Shown: one piece after another, positions 7,054-12,768 of the stretch | How positions within the stretch are numbered: the stretch's first letter is position 1 | Layout of the letters: the number at the start of each line of letters is the position of its first letter | From: a virus | Length of the DNA: 21,515 nucleotides | IMG/VR virus record: IMGVR_UViG_3300023116_000414 | Span: 1 to 21,515 of that record | Strand: one strand, 5' to 3' | The notes under the pieces: model-generated | Told to the model about the DNA's origin: nothing | The model's database searches: none | Seen by the model: only the letters and a program-made list of their open reading frames with translations | Program-made: the position numbers and the translations under genes

Positions 7054-7345
7054 TCTCCCACATGACTTTCCACATGTAGCACCAAAAGGAATGTACTATG
7101 AGCAGACAGAGTTTAAACGCAATGTTATTGCTATCTGGATTCATTACAAGCGTCGGTTTGATTACAATCTTGGTGATCCAGTTCGTTGTATCTGGGGATT
7201 CTATGACACAAAAAAACAGTGTTACTATGCGCCTATCAACTCCACCAAGCAAGGTAATCAGGTAGACATTGAGTCTACTACTCCTTATTCTTCAATGCAA
7301 CTTAATCTCAACCCATTAGAGTATGCCCTATACGCCAAAAGTTAA
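7034..7345 (+). CDS. Conserved cyanophage protein (103 aa)
   Basis: The conserved part begins EIIDLPHDFPHVAPKG and contains FKRNVIAIWIHYKRRFDYNL, then RCIWGFYDTKKQCYYAPINS. The in-frame ATG at 7091 would cut off the conserved DLPHDFPHVAPKG, so GTG 7034 is preferred; it overlaps the previous gene by 20 bases. I recall this family in cyanophages as small proteins of unknown function, basic and rich in aromatic residues. The C-terminus ends LNPLEYALYAKS. The next gene starts 22 bases before the stop. Confidence 0.78.
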   Translation: MQSEIIDLPHDFPHVAPKGMYYEQTEFKRNVIAIWIHYKRRFDYNLGDPVRCIWGFYDTKKQCYYAPINSTKQGNQVDIESTTPYSSMQLNLNPLEYALYAKS

Positions 7346-7580
7346 TGATTATGTCATATGGAAAAAAGAGTACGGTGGTGATGTGGAAGGATGGGTGTAC
7401 TTTATGTGCAATGACTACATCACCATTGAAGTTGGTGTAAAGGATAAGTGTGATGAGAACTATAGGGACTGCCCTATTCATAAAAAAACACACATCCTTG
7501 TGCTTTGTTACACCCAGTTCTGGCATCAGTTAGAGTATGTCACCAAGAGAGATTGTAAAACCTGCGATCCTGTGGTATAA
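7323..7580 (+). CDS. Conserved small beta-rich protein (85 aa)
   Basis: ATG 7323 begins MPYTPKVNDYVIWKKEYGGD, followed by VEGWVYFMCNDYITIEVGVK and then HKKTHILVLCYTQFWHQLEY. The order of strands (KVNDYVIW, EGWVYF, YITIEVGVK) suggests a small SH3-like or OB-like barrel. I recall this as a common cyanophage family of unknown function. The UAA stop lies inside the TATAAT box of the next promoter. It overlaps the previous gene by 23 bases. Confidence 0.82.
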   Translation: MPYTPKVNDYVIWKKEYGGDVEGWVYFMCNDYITIEVGVKDKCDENYRDCPIHKKTHILVLCYTQFWHQLEYVTKRDCKTCDPVV

Positions 7581-7581
7581 T
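7573..7581 (+). promoter_or_regulatory. Extended -10 promoter overlapping a stop codon (TGGTATAAT)
   Basis: TGG-TATAAT followed by TGAC. The UAA stop of the 85-aa gene (7578-7580) is part of the hexamer. The next ATG (7605) is 23 bp downstream of the box, the same spacing as other promoters here. Confidence 0.65.
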
Positions 7582-7604
7582 TGACCCGTAATCCTATAGA
7601 CAAA

Positions 7605-7838
7605 ATGAAGTACCTGTACATTGTTGATCACTTTTGCCCATTCCCTACCTCTGAATACGGTGGTTTGTGGAATGTAATTGCTCAAGATGATGAGGAGTGT
7701 TTTGATCTGATCACAGAACATGATCAGGAGTTTAATACAGAATACTACGGTGTTCTGCGTGAGCACATTCAAGGTGCAAGAGTCTACGGTCTTTCCGAGG
7801 ATCTTGATTCATGTGTTGTGGAATCCTTTACGACCTGA
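7605..7838 (+). CDS. Hypothetical small acidic protein (77 aa)
   Basis: ATG 7605 is preferred to TTG 7581, which sits on the -10 box. The sequence starts MKYLYIVDHFCPFPTSEYGG and continues LWNVIAQDDEECFDLITEHD. The N-terminal strand then 'DHF-PFP-SEYGG' followed by 'V-A-DD-EC-DLI' looks like a small alpha/beta domain that recurs in phages. It is strongly acidic. A terminator follows after 23 bases, so the gene may be a one-gene unit with its own promoter. Confidence 0.78.
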   Translation: MKYLYIVDHFCPFPTSEYGGLWNVIAQDDEECFDLITEHDQEFNTEYYGVLREHIQGARVYGLSEDLDSCVVESFTT

Positions 7839-7861
7839 GGACAGTTTGATAAGTGGCACAC

Positions 7862-7885
7862 GGGGGGTTTGATGCCCCCCTTTTT
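7862..7885 (+). terminator. Terminator hairpin, G6/C6 stem with T5 tract
   Basis: GGGGGG (7862-7867), loop TTTGATG, CCCCCC (7875-7880), then TTTTT. It is preceded by AAGTGGCACA, also found before the hairpin at 11384. The loop supplies TTGATG, 16 bp before a -10-like box. Confidence 0.88.
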
Positions 7886-7896
7886 GATGCCATACT
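7869..7896 (+). promoter_or_regulatory. Promoter overlapping the terminator (TTGATG-16-CATACT)
   Basis: TTGATG in the hairpin loop (7869-7874) and CATACT (7891-7896), preceded by TGC, are 16 bp apart. The leader to ATG 7947 is about 50 nt long and A/C-rich, with no Shine-Dalgarno sequence. Confidence 0.5.
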
Positions 7897-7946
7897 AACG
7901 GAGTGATCGGGACACACCTGATCCTCACACCAAACTCACTTCAAAC

Positions 7947-8360
7947 ATGGGCACTCGCTCTCGCATCGGATACCAACTCAAGAATGGTATCGTTTCCTCC
8001 TATCACCACTGGGATGGTTATCCCGAATGGTTGGGTAAGACTCTGGTTCAGCACTACAACACCGCTGAGAAGGTCACTGCACTGATTGATGGTGGTGACA
8101 TGTCCTCTTGCTGGTCTAACAGCATCTGGGGTGAAGATCTTCCCGAAGGTGAATACTCTCCTGAGTATTACACTGCCCGTGGTGAAGACATGAATGATGT
8201 TGCACCTCAACTCGCTGAGTCTTTCACTGAGTACATGGAGCAGTGCAGCAACTGTGATGCAGAGTATGCTTACATCTTCAACGATGGTGAGTGGTTCTGC
8301 TATGATTCTTATGAGACTCCTGGCAAAGTCGTTGACATCCCCGAACCCACTCCTGTATAA
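7947..8360 (+). CDS. Conserved phage protein, MGTRSRIG family (137 aa)
   Basis: The N-terminus MGTRSRIGYQLKNGIVSSYH followed by HWDGYPEWLGKTLVQHYNT, then ALIDGGDMSSCW and later EYAYIFNDGEWFCYD, matches a family I recall from many phages and some bacteria, with no known function. Conserved W, H, D and C residues suggest a compact alpha/beta fold, not an extended scaffold. It is acidic. The gene has its own terminator-promoter module upstream, and its UAA stop is embedded in the next TATAAT. Codons favour C at third position more than in the genes at 1-7300. Confidence 0.85.
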   Translation: MGTRSRIGYQLKNGIVSSYHHWDGYPEWLGKTLVQHYNTAEKVTALIDGGDMSSCWSNSIWGEDLPEGEYSPEYYTARGEDMNDVAPQLAESFTEYMEQCSNCDAEYAYIFNDGEWFCYDSYETPGKVVDIPEPTPV

Positions 8361-8361
8361 T
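8354..8361 (+). promoter_or_regulatory. -10 promoter overlapping a stop codon (TGTATAAT)
   Basis: CCTGTATAATA is shared with the site at 3619-3629. Here too the UAA stop (8358-8360) is inside the hexamer. ATG 8385 follows 23 bp after the box. Confidence 0.55.
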
Positions 8362-8384
8362 AGATCATGAGTTGAGAGGTCTTC

Positions 8385-8540
8385 ATGACTTGCGAAGTTG
8401 AACTTGAAATCGGTATCCCCGATTACTATCGTGAAGACCTTCACTCCTATGAATGGGAGAAAGTCCTTGACAATGCCATCCAGCGTTCTCAAGAACTTGG
8501 TGTTTCACTTGATTTCTATCTCCTTGAGTTCTCACAATGA
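8385..8540 (+). CDS. Small acidic hypothetical protein (51 aa)
   Basis: The ORF runs from ATG 8385 to TGA 8538-8540. It begins MTCEVELEIGIPDYYREDLH and continues SYEWEKVLDNAIQRSQELG. It is predicted to have one strand followed by helices and is acidic. It is the first gene after a stop-embedded promoter and is coupled to the next gene by ATGA. No family with a known function is recognised. Confidence 0.75.
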   Translation: MTCEVELEIGIPDYYREDLHSYEWEKVLDNAIQRSQELGVSLDFYLLEFSQ

Positions 8541-8719
8541 ACGACATTCTGATCAAAGACTGTGCTCTTGACAAGTCCATCAAGATCTCATTCAATGAGT
8601 TCTATGATCTTAAGATTGGTCTTGAATGTGCTATTGACGAGTACAGCTCTGTGAACATGAGTAAAGAAGTCAAAGACTTCAAAAAACTCATGAACAAGAT
8701 CAACAAGTTCATCAACTGA
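8537..8719 (+). CDS. Small helical protein (60 aa)
   Basis: ATG 8537 overlaps the preceding stop (ATGA). The sequence MNDILIKDCALDKSIKISFN continues to EFYDLKIGLECAIDEYS and a lysine-rich C-terminal helix (KEVKDFKKLMNKINKFIN). It is probably two amphipathic helices. The function is unknown. Coupling to its neighbour suggests the two products work together or are needed in equal amounts. Confidence 0.75.
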   Translation: MNDILIKDCALDKSIKISFNEFYDLKIGLECAIDEYSSVNMSKEVKDFKKLMNKINKFIN

Positions 8720-8749
8720 TTTCCGTTCACCCAACACACCATTTTCACC

Positions 8750-8905
8750 ATGACCATGATGTACGACCAAGTTGACTTTGACGTTCGTGACTACATTGAA
8801 GATTCCTGGGAGTCTTTCCTTGAGTCTGCTGAAGATGACTGGAATCCCACTGGTATTGTTGAGAGTCTTGATGCTGAAACTCTCAAAATGCTAGAAAACT
8901 TCTAG
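8750..8905 (+). CDS. Small strongly acidic protein (51 aa)
   Basis: ATG 8750 begins MTMMYDQVDFDVRDYIEDSW, then ESFLESAEDDWNPTGIVESL. Roughly a third of the residues are D or E, with very few basic ones. ATG 8759 is an alternative. No Shine-Dalgarno sequence is seen; the leader is A/C-rich (CCCAACACACC). Closely followed by a strong terminator, it ends a three-gene unit. A DNA-mimic role would fit the charge but is only speculation. Confidence 0.68.
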   Translation: MTMMYDQVDFDVRDYIEDSWESFLESAEDDWNPTGIVESLDAETLKMLENF

Positions 8906-8927
8906 AAACAGTGTAGTTTTCGGAATA

Positions 8928-8965
8928 AATGCTCTACATATAGTAGAGCATTATTTCGTTTTTTT
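8928..8965 (+). terminator. Rho-independent terminator, 10-bp perfect stem
   Basis: AATGCTCTAC (8928-8937), loop ATATA, GTAGAGCATT (8943-8952), then ATTTCG and seven Ts. The U-tract starts six bases after the stem, slightly far, but the structure is otherwise canonical. Confidence 0.88.
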
Positions 8966-8985
8966 GTATTTTGCGATTTTTGCTC

Positions 8986-9153
8986 GTGAATAAAAAAGTT
9001 AAACTGGTTCTCGCTATTCAACAAGTTGACAACTTGATTAGCATGAGTGATGGACTTGATTACACTCAGTACCTGAAAAATAATCTATACCCTGTGAAGT
9101 ACGAACTGCAACGGCAGTTTTCCCTACTTGACAGAAATCGTTTGCCTGACTAG
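8986..9153 (+). CDS. Small helical protein (55 aa), GTG start
   Basis: GTG 8986 begins (M)NKKVKLVLAIQQVDNLISMS and continues DGLDYTQYLKNNLYPVKYEL, ending RQFSLLDRNRLPD. The upstream alternative TTG 8971 lies close behind the terminator. The pattern 'L-AI-QVDNL...YLKN-L-PVKYELERQ' recalls small cyanophage helical proteins. No separate promoter is clear between the terminator and the gene, so it may depend on read-through. The function is unknown. Confidence 0.72.
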   Translation: MNKKVKLVLAIQQVDNLISMSDGLDYTQYLKNNLYPVKYELQRQFSLLDRNRLPD

Positions 9154-9179
9154 AATCAAACCACTCGCACGGAGTTCTC

Positions 9180-9368
9180 ATGGATCTTACTGTCTCCAAA
9201 AACAAAAGCAAGAAACTCACACGATACCGCATCACTTTGGATGTGATGATTGATCGTACATCATGCGAACCACCAACCCAATGGAACTGGAAAGACCTCA
9301 TGGAGTTGGAAGGTAAAGAGCAAGTCAATGATGTCTACATTGAAAACCTTGGGGACTACAAAATCTAA
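9180..9368 (+). CDS. Small beta-rich protein (62 aa)
   Basis: ATG 9180 begins MDLTVSKNKSKKLTRYRITL, then DVMIDRTSCEPPTQWNWKDL and MELEGKEQVNDVYIENL. The lysine-rich N-terminus and alternating pattern 'LTRYRITLDVMID' indicate beta strands; the C-terminal half is acidic. I recall similar phage proteins of this length with a conserved 'NW-DL-ELEGNE-V' segment, without a known function. The stop overlaps the next start (TAATG). Confidence 0.77.
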   Translation: MDLTVSKNKSKKLTRYRITLDVMIDRTSCEPPTQWNWKDLMELEGKEQVNDVYIENLGDYKI

Positions 9369-9505
9369 TGGAAGAAACACAATTCTTTGAGATTCTGGGC
9401 ATTGATGTAAAAGAGGGGGATACAGAGACCATGTTTTACTATGAAGAGTATTTCTACGATGACTCTTCGGTTGGTGACTTCATGGTTGAGTCCTATGATC
9501 CCTGA
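9368..9505 (+). CDS. Small acidic aromatic protein (45 aa)
   Basis: ATG 9368 is coupled to the previous stop (TAATG). The product reads MEETQFFEILGIDVKEGDTE, then TMFYYEEYFYDDSSVGDFMV. It is highly acidic and rich in F and Y. It is the last gene before a 93-bp gap containing the next promoter. No family is recognised. Confidence 0.68.
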   Translation: MEETQFFEILGIDVKEGDTETMFYYEEYFYDDSSVGDFMVESYDP

Positions 9506-9570
9506 AGTCAAGGTTCTCTAGACAGTTTGTGAACTGGTACAAAATCGCATTGCCCCATCCAATCTCTCTC

Positions 9571-9596
9571 TATACTGACATCAGTTGAGGCAACTG
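9571..9596 (+). promoter_or_regulatory. Promoter (TATACT) with start-proximal leader hairpin
   Basis: TATACT at 9571-9576 is followed by GACATCAGTT. The leader forms a perfect hairpin: CAGTTG (9582-9587), loop AGG, CAACTG (9591-9596), ending two bases before ATG 9599. It belongs to the CAGTT leader family. No G-run hairpin precedes it, unlike most other modules. Confidence 0.65.
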
Positions 9597-9598
9597 CC

Positions 9599-9811
9599 AT
9601 GACTCACTTCACGATTGAACAACTCAACACCAACAACTTGTCCAGTTCTTTCAATGTGGGCAAGTATCTTCGCAGTGCCAGTATTGAGTCTGAACTTGCA
9701 GATGTTCTCAGAAAGAACAATGTTAGTGAAGATGTAATCGCACAATGCTGTGAAGTTGTTGTGGATCACTTTGCAGTAGCGATGTTCCTAGAGGAAACTG
9801 CTGGAAACTGA
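9599..9811 (+). CDS. Small hypothetical protein (70 aa)
   Basis: ATG 9599 lies 23 bp after the -10 box and two bases after a leader hairpin. The sequence MTHFTIEQLNTNNLSSSFNV continues GKYLRSASIESELADVLRKN, with a C-terminal helix containing two adjacent cysteines (IAQCCEVVVDHFAVAMF). It is mostly helical. No family is recognised. A 3-bp gap separates it from the tiny membrane ORF that follows. Confidence 0.73.
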   Translation: MTHFTIEQLNTNNLSSSFNVGKYLRSASIESELADVLRKNNVSEDVIAQCCEVVVDHFAVAMFLEETAGN

Positions 9812-9814
9812 GTC

Positions 9815-9910
9815 ATGACCACATTCTTCATCTACTGGATTCTCGCATCTTTAATTGGTGCAGGCATCAACTACGTTATCATGAGGGACACTGACAATGA
9901 CCGTGACTAA
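9815..9910 (+). CDS. Tiny membrane peptide (31 aa)
   Basis: The ORF runs from ATG 9815 to TAA 9908-9910. It starts MTTFFIYWILASLIGAGINY and ends in a charged tail (MRDTDNDRD). Residues 4-23 form one transmembrane helix. It overlaps the next gene by 14 bases, as real neighbours do here. Small size limits certainty, but the sharp hydrophobic/charged division is not expected by chance. Confidence 0.6.
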   Translation: MTTFFIYWILASLIGAGINYVIMRDTDNDRD

Positions 9911-10100
9911 AGAACAACTGATTGATGCACTCTACCATGAGTATGTTTTTCTGTGTCATGATGATTTTGATCCAGACGAGGATCCGACTCCTGAAGAGTA
10001 CCTTAAGATGATAAAAGAAATGTCCTATGATGAGTTGATCTTTGAGGCATGTGTTGATGAAGAGTTTGGTCTTGATGATTACATGGAGGCATGGGGGTGA
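9897..10100 (+). CDS. Small strongly acidic protein (67 aa)
   Basis: ATG 9897 begins MTVTKEQLIDALYHEYVFLC, then HDDFDPDEDPTPEEYLKMIK and EMSYDELIFEACVDEEFGLD. D and E dominate. The 'DPDEDPTPEEYLK...LSY-EL' segment recalls small phage proteins of unknown function. It overlaps the upstream membrane peptide and may be made with it. It could be a DNA mimic or a host-factor binder; the sequence alone does not decide. Confidence 0.76.
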   Translation: MTVTKEQLIDALYHEYVFLCHDDFDPDEDPTPEEYLKMIKEMSYDELIFEACVDEEFGLDDYMEAWG

Positions 10101-10231
10101 CAGGTAAAGAGAAACTTGTCTTCATTGGTTCTTTTGTTTGGTTTCTTCACTGGGGCACATGTCTTACATCACTCATGATGGATACGGTTATTCTAAGAAA
10201 CTCTGTGAGGATGTTACCTCTTGGTTTCTGA
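10091..10231 (+). CDS. Possible overlapping membrane micro-ORF (46 aa)
   Basis: An ATG at 10091 (or GTG 10097) opens a frame that fills the gap before the metallopeptidase gene and then overlaps that gene's first 73 bases. It reads KEKLVFIGSFVWFLHWGTCL and then SLMMDTVI, a plausible single membrane span after a short basic start. The overlapping part is in another frame of a real gene, so the tail may be meaningless. Offered as a possibility only. Confidence 0.3.
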   Translation: MGVTGKEKLVFIGSFVWFLHWGTCLTSLMMDTVILRNSVRMLPLGF

Positions 10232-10635
10232 ATAGTTTCTTCCCACGTCACAACATTACGGTGGACATTGTGCATCGTGGTCTGAAACGTGAGTGTGCTT
10301 ATGGTTACTGTGATGTTGTGGGTGAGTATTATCGTCCACGGCATTTCTTGATTGAACTTGACACACACATGCCGAAGGAGTTGTATGTAAAAACTCTTTT
10401 GCATGAACTCACGCACCTGAAGCAGTGGGTGATCGGTTCACTACGCTCAAAGCGTGGCAAAATGTATTATGGACAAGAATGTATAGAAGACATTGAGTAT
10501 TGGTATAAACCACATGAGATAGAAGCAAGAGAAATGGAAGAAGAATTGTACCACGACTATTTGATAGATAAGGGGCTTGTGACAGTTGAGGAAGTGTCCC
10601 ATTCCTTCCCGAACCGTCTGATGAGGGTACTATGA
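10159..10635 (+). CDS. Zinc metallopeptidase-like (HExxH) protein (158 aa)
   Basis: ATG 10159 is preferred to TTG 10138. Residues 77-90 read YVKTLLHELTHLKQWV, an HExxH zincin helix with H82, E83 and H86. A likely third ligand lies in KPHEIEAREMEEE (E120 or E122). The segment RHFLIELDTHMPKELY before the helix is an edge strand plus helix, as in SprT-like and small phage zincins. The protein would bind zinc and might cleave a peptide, but catalytic function is unproven and the domain is minimal. It could act on a host protein early in infection or in virion maturation. Confidence 0.83.
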   Translation: MSYITHDGYGYSKKLCEDVTSWFLNSFFPRHNITVDIVHRGLKRECAYGYCDVVGEYYRPRHFLIELDTHMPKELYVKTLLHELTHLKQWVIGSLRSKRGKMYYGQECIEDIEYWYKPHEIEAREMEEELYHDYLIDKGLVTVEEVSHSFPNRLMRVL

Positions 10636-10662
10636 TTCAGAGGTAATCAAGGGAACACCATC

Positions 10663-10866
10663 ATGCAGTTCCAAGTTACTTCCATTGAGTTTGACTTTGA
10701 TGATGACTCTTTCTATCCCATCACTGAAGAAGAACAGAATGATGTGTATGATGATTACATCGGCACATTCTGGGAGGCAGATGATGGTGATGATCTAGTT
10801 GAAGAGATCACATGTGCCTCTGGTTGGTGTATCAAGTCCATTGACTATCGTCACGTTCTTAACTGA
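10663..10866 (+). CDS. Small acidic conserved phage protein (67 aa)
   Basis: ATG 10663 begins MQFQVTSIEFDFDDDSFYPI and has TFWEADDGDDLVEEITCASG followed by WCIKSIDYRHVLN. The pattern 'F-VTSIEFDFD...W-ADD-DDLVEEIT-ATGWCIKSIDY' is one I recall in several phages and some bacterial genomes, with unknown function. Strand-helix-strand is likely. It stands 27 bp after the metallopeptidase gene. Confidence 0.8.
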   Translation: MQFQVTSIEFDFDDDSFYPITEEEQNDVYDDYIGTFWEADDGDDLVEEITCASGWCIKSIDYRHVLN

Positions 10867-10871
10867 AACTC

Positions 10872-11120
10872 ATGCCATTCTTTGATCCTGGTAACGGTTC
10901 CCGAATGTACATTCCCAAAAGTGACTGGAATCGTGGAACATACCGTGAACTCAAGGCAATTCTAAATGAACTGCCTGAAGAGTATCTTGACCAGACTGCA
11001 ACAATTCTTGTAGATGGTGATCAAGATGATGACTATCATGATGTAAGATCTATTGGGTTCACTGGTCCTGCATCTCAGGTTCTGGATCCCAATCATTTCT
11101 ACATGACAATCTCCGCCTGA
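10872..11120 (+). CDS. Small acidic conserved protein (82 aa)
   Basis: ATG 10872 begins MPFFDPGNGSRMYIPKSDWN, then RGTYRELKAILNELPEEYLD and QTATILVDGDQDDDYHDVRS. The helix 'ELKAILNELPEEYLDQTATIL' followed by an acidic strand is typical of a conserved group of phage and bacterial proteins in which 'LPEEALD-T--V' precedes a beta strand; no activity is known. It starts five bases after the previous stop, in the same transcription unit. Confidence 0.8.
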   Translation: MPFFDPGNGSRMYIPKSDWNRGTYRELKAILNELPEEYLDQTATILVDGDQDDDYHDVRSIGFTGPASQVLDPNHFYMTISA

Positions 11121-11157
11121 AATGATTTCACTTCCCAACCCAATCAAGCACACCAAA

Positions 11158-11373
11158 ATGTCTCTCAACACTCAACAACTCGCAAAACTCAAGTATGACT
11201 ATTGCGAGCGCATTATTGATGGCATGGACATGGATACCCTAGTCCAGATGGCACATGATCTACTGATGGATGCCTATGCTGATTCAACCGAAGAGGACAT
11301 GAAGGAAGAGATTCTGGATCTCTACGATGAAGAGTATCTGGAAGATCTCATGGAGAGTGTGGCAGAGAGTTAA
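11158..11373 (+). CDS. Small acidic helical protein (71 aa)
   Basis: ATG 11158 begins MSLNTQQLAKLKYDYCERII, followed by DGMDMDTLVQMAHDLLMDAY. ATG 11122 would add 12 residues, but the extra part (ISLPNPIKHTK) looks like translated A/C-rich leader. The protein is helical, with an acidic C-terminus (EEILDLYDEEYLEDLMESV). I recall relatives in cyanophages with 'QLAKLKYDY-E-IVDGMDMDTLV'. The function is unknown. A terminator follows directly. Confidence 0.8.
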   Translation: MSLNTQQLAKLKYDYCERIIDGMDMDTLVQMAHDLLMDAYADSTEEDMKEEILDLYDEEYLEDLMESVAES

Positions 11374-11383
11374 GTGGCACAAC

Positions 11384-11407
11384 GGAGGGGTTGCATCCCT
11401 CCCTTTT
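11384..11407 (+). terminator. Terminator hairpin with short T-tract
   Basis: GGAGGG (11384-11389), loop GTTGCAT, CCCTCC (11397-11402), then C and TTTT. It is preceded by AAGTGGCACAACGG, nearly the same as before the hairpin at 7862. The loop carries TTGCAT. Confidence 0.82.
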
Positions 11408-11446
11408 GTCTCTATACTGACTTCAGTTCAACCAACCACCTGAACT
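11391..11446 (+). promoter_or_regulatory. Promoter fused to terminator (TTGCAT-16-TATACT) plus leader hairpin
   Basis: TTGCAT (11391-11396) in the terminator loop and TATACT (11413-11418) are 16 bp apart. The leader has AGTTCA (11425-11430), a ten-base A/C loop and TGAACT (11441-11446), a perfect six-bp hairpin ending one base before ATG 11448. The 23 nt at 11423-11445 recur exactly at 12782-12804. Confidence 0.68.
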
Positions 11447-11447
11447 C

Positions 11448-11771
11448 ATGAGCATCGTCACTTTTCCTTCCATGTGGGGTGAGTACACTGTGACCCAGGC
11501 GACTCTCTGCCAGGAACCGTACATGTACTCCACCGCCAATCGTCGGTCTCAGAACTACATCTACTTTGAGACTGCATCCAATTCGGAAACGGTGCAGATC
11601 GTGACGAATTGCATCTATGAGGACACCGAGACTGGTGAGTGTACCACTCGGAGCAACTGGGGCACCCGTAAGTGTGTGCTGAAACCCCAGGCACGGGAGA
11701 TCTGGAAGATGTATCGTGCCAATGGTTACTCTCTGGATGTGAAGAAGATCAGCGGCAAGGAACTGGAGTGA
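11448..11771 (+). CDS. Hypothetical beta-rich protein (107 aa)
   Basis: ATG 11448 is set by the upstream promoter and leader. The protein begins MSIVTFPSMWGEYTVTQATL, then NRRSQNYIYFETASNSETVQ and a C-terminal helix LKPQAREIWKMYRANGYSLD. The strand-rich first half has cysteines at about 21, 55 and 64; the last third is helical. From here to 14470 codons end in C or G visibly more often than in the first 7 kb. No family is recognised. Confidence 0.75.
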   Translation: MSIVTFPSMWGEYTVTQATLCQEPYMYSTANRRSQNYIYFETASNSETVQIVTNCIYEDTETGECTTRSNWGTRKCVLKPQAREIWKMYRANGYSLDVKKISGKELE

Positions 11772-11778
11772 TGTGACA

Positions 11779-11807
11779 GTAGGGGGAGTGTCCACCATTC
11801 CCCCTAC
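11779..11807 (+). terminator. 9-bp hairpin after gene, no T-tract
   Basis: GTAGGGGGA (11779-11787) and TCCCCCTAC (11799-11807) pair perfectly around an 11-base loop. No U-run follows, so it may stabilise or pause the transcript and not terminate it fully. It sits in the same place as the terminator hairpins of the other modules. Confidence 0.65.
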
Positions 11808-11852
11808 ACCCCACAAAATCGTCTATTGTACCTAAGTGTTCGGGATTCAATC

Positions 11853-12047
11853 ATGATCATCACCACCTTTGAGCAAGCACTCCTTGCATCTGACTACATC
11901 TATGATCCTCAAGTGGGATCGTACATGAAAGAAGATTCAAACGGTGATCTTCACACCTACATGAATGTTGAAGGTGCTGATTGGATCTACGAAAAGTATG
12001 ACATCAATGATGTTGAACTTGTCTCCAAACCTTTCACTCTAGACTGA
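11853..12047 (+). CDS. Small acidic protein (64 aa)
   Basis: ATG 11853 is preferred to TTG 11826, which lies in the leader. The sequence MIITTFEQALLASDYIYDPQ continues VGSYMKEDSNGDLHTYMNVE and GADWIYEKYDINDVELVSKP. It is predicted alpha then beta. A degenerate -10-like TATTGT (11824-11829) lies 23 bp before the start, matching the spacing of other modules. The stop overlaps the next start (TGATG). The function is unknown. Confidence 0.75.
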   Translation: MIITTFEQALLASDYIYDPQVGSYMKEDSNGDLHTYMNVEGADWIYEKYDINDVELVSKPFTLD

Positions 12048-12163
12048 TGAAAACCATCGGGATCATCTACCTCATTTCCTTCGTGCTATTTGCACCAGTT
12101 CGTTATCACACGGGTGAAGCATTTCACACGGTTGGTAACTTCATTCAAAACACTGCAAAATGA
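12047..12163 (+). CDS. Small membrane protein (38 aa)
   Basis: This ORF is coupled to the previous stop (TGATG) and overlaps the next start (ATGA). MKTIGIIYLISFVLFAPVRY gives one transmembrane segment at residues 3-18, followed by HTGEAFHTVGNFIQNTAK. I recall very similar short proteins ('KTIG-IYLISFVLFAPVRYHT') in T4-like cyanophages, without a function. Exact coupling on both sides supports reality. Confidence 0.75.
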   Translation: MKTIGIIYLISFVLFAPVRYHTGEAFHTVGNFIQNTAK

Positions 12164-12360
12164 TCATGGCACCTGAACTTTACGAGCACAACGTCAAACT
12201 GATGTCCGAGCATTTGCTAGGCAAACTGTTTGATCATGTTGAAAACCATGACATTCAATCTGCCGATGCAATCTATGAAGAATGGGTTGTAGATGGTAAA
12301 GATCCAGAAGAGGAAGATTACGTTTTTCTCTTTATTCAAAATTTTAATCTTGCATCGTAA
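12160..12360 (+). CDS. Small acidic helical protein (66 aa)
   Basis: ATG 12160 overlaps the membrane protein stop. The product reads MIMAPELYEHNVKLMSEHLL, then GKLFDHVENHDIQSADAIYE and a D/E-rich C-terminus ending IQNFNLAS. It is probably a helical bundle of two or three helices. The stop overlaps the following start (TAATG). No family is recognised. Confidence 0.74.
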   Translation: MIMAPELYEHNVKLMSEHLLGKLFDHVENHDIQSADAIYEEWVVDGKDPEEEDYVFLFIQNFNLAS

Positions 12361-12515
12361 TGTCTTACACCTACATTGAGAATCAACAAATTGAAGAGAT
12401 TTCTGGGTGCTGGGAGGACTATCTGACTCCTGATGAACATCTGGATGCACTGGATGCAAAACTCTATGAACAGTCCCAAGGATACCGACCCTGGCGAACT
12501 GTGAACAACTATTAA
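12360..12515 (+). CDS. Small acidic protein (51 aa)
   Basis: ATG 12360 is coupled to the preceding stop (TAATG). It begins MSYTYIENQQIEEISGCWED, then YLTPDEHLDALDAKLYEQSQ and ends GYRPWRTVNNY. It is helical and acidic, with a W/R-rich tail. Last in a four-gene coupled chain starting at 11853. The function is unknown. Confidence 0.72.
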   Translation: MSYTYIENQQIEEISGCWEDYLTPDEHLDALDAKLYEQSQGYRPWRTVNNY

Positions 12516-12546
12516 CGGTCTGGTCACGGTTCCGCTCTTCACGCTG

Positions 12547-12552
12547 TAGGAT
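12547..12552 (+). promoter_or_regulatory. Weak -10-like box (TAGGAT) with GTTCAACC leader
   Basis: TAGGAT is preceded by TG and followed by ACGTTCAACCGCAAGG, a partial match to the shared leader. The spacing to ATG 12576 is 23 bp, as at other sites. It is the most degenerate member of the set. Confidence 0.35.
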
Positions 12553-12575
12553 ACGTTCAACCGCAAGGCACTCCC

Positions 12576-12764
12576 ATGATCCTCTCAATGGCATCCGATC
12601 TCACCACCCGTCGCATTGTGTGGGCAGGTCGCATGACTGACGATGCACCTCAGACCTGTGGCATTGACCTCCCTCTGACTGTTGAGTCCGAGTGGTTGGC
12701 GGGTGCCTATGCTGAGAAGTATGCTCACGAAGCGACTCATGCTCGTGACCTCTGCTGCTTCTGA
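12576..12764 (+). CDS. Small hypothetical protein (62 aa)
   Basis: ATG 12576 begins MILSMASDLTTRRIVWAGRM, then TDDAPQTCGIDLPLTVESEW and LAGAYAEKYAHEATHARDLC. The C-terminal helix contains HEATH, which superficially resembles HExxH, but nothing else supports a metalloenzyme. Codon use is GC-rich. There is no overlap with neighbours: it has its own weak promoter, and the next promoter starts five bases after its stop. Confidence 0.68.
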   Translation: MILSMASDLTTRRIVWAGRMTDDAPQTCGIDLPLTVESEWLAGAYAEKYAHEATHARDLCCF

Positions 12765-12768
12765 TCCG

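Noticed and set aside
12576-12764. HEATH as a second HExxH metalloprotease
   Set aside because: The 62-aa protein lacks any strand or third ligand of a zincin and the motif is near the C-terminus.
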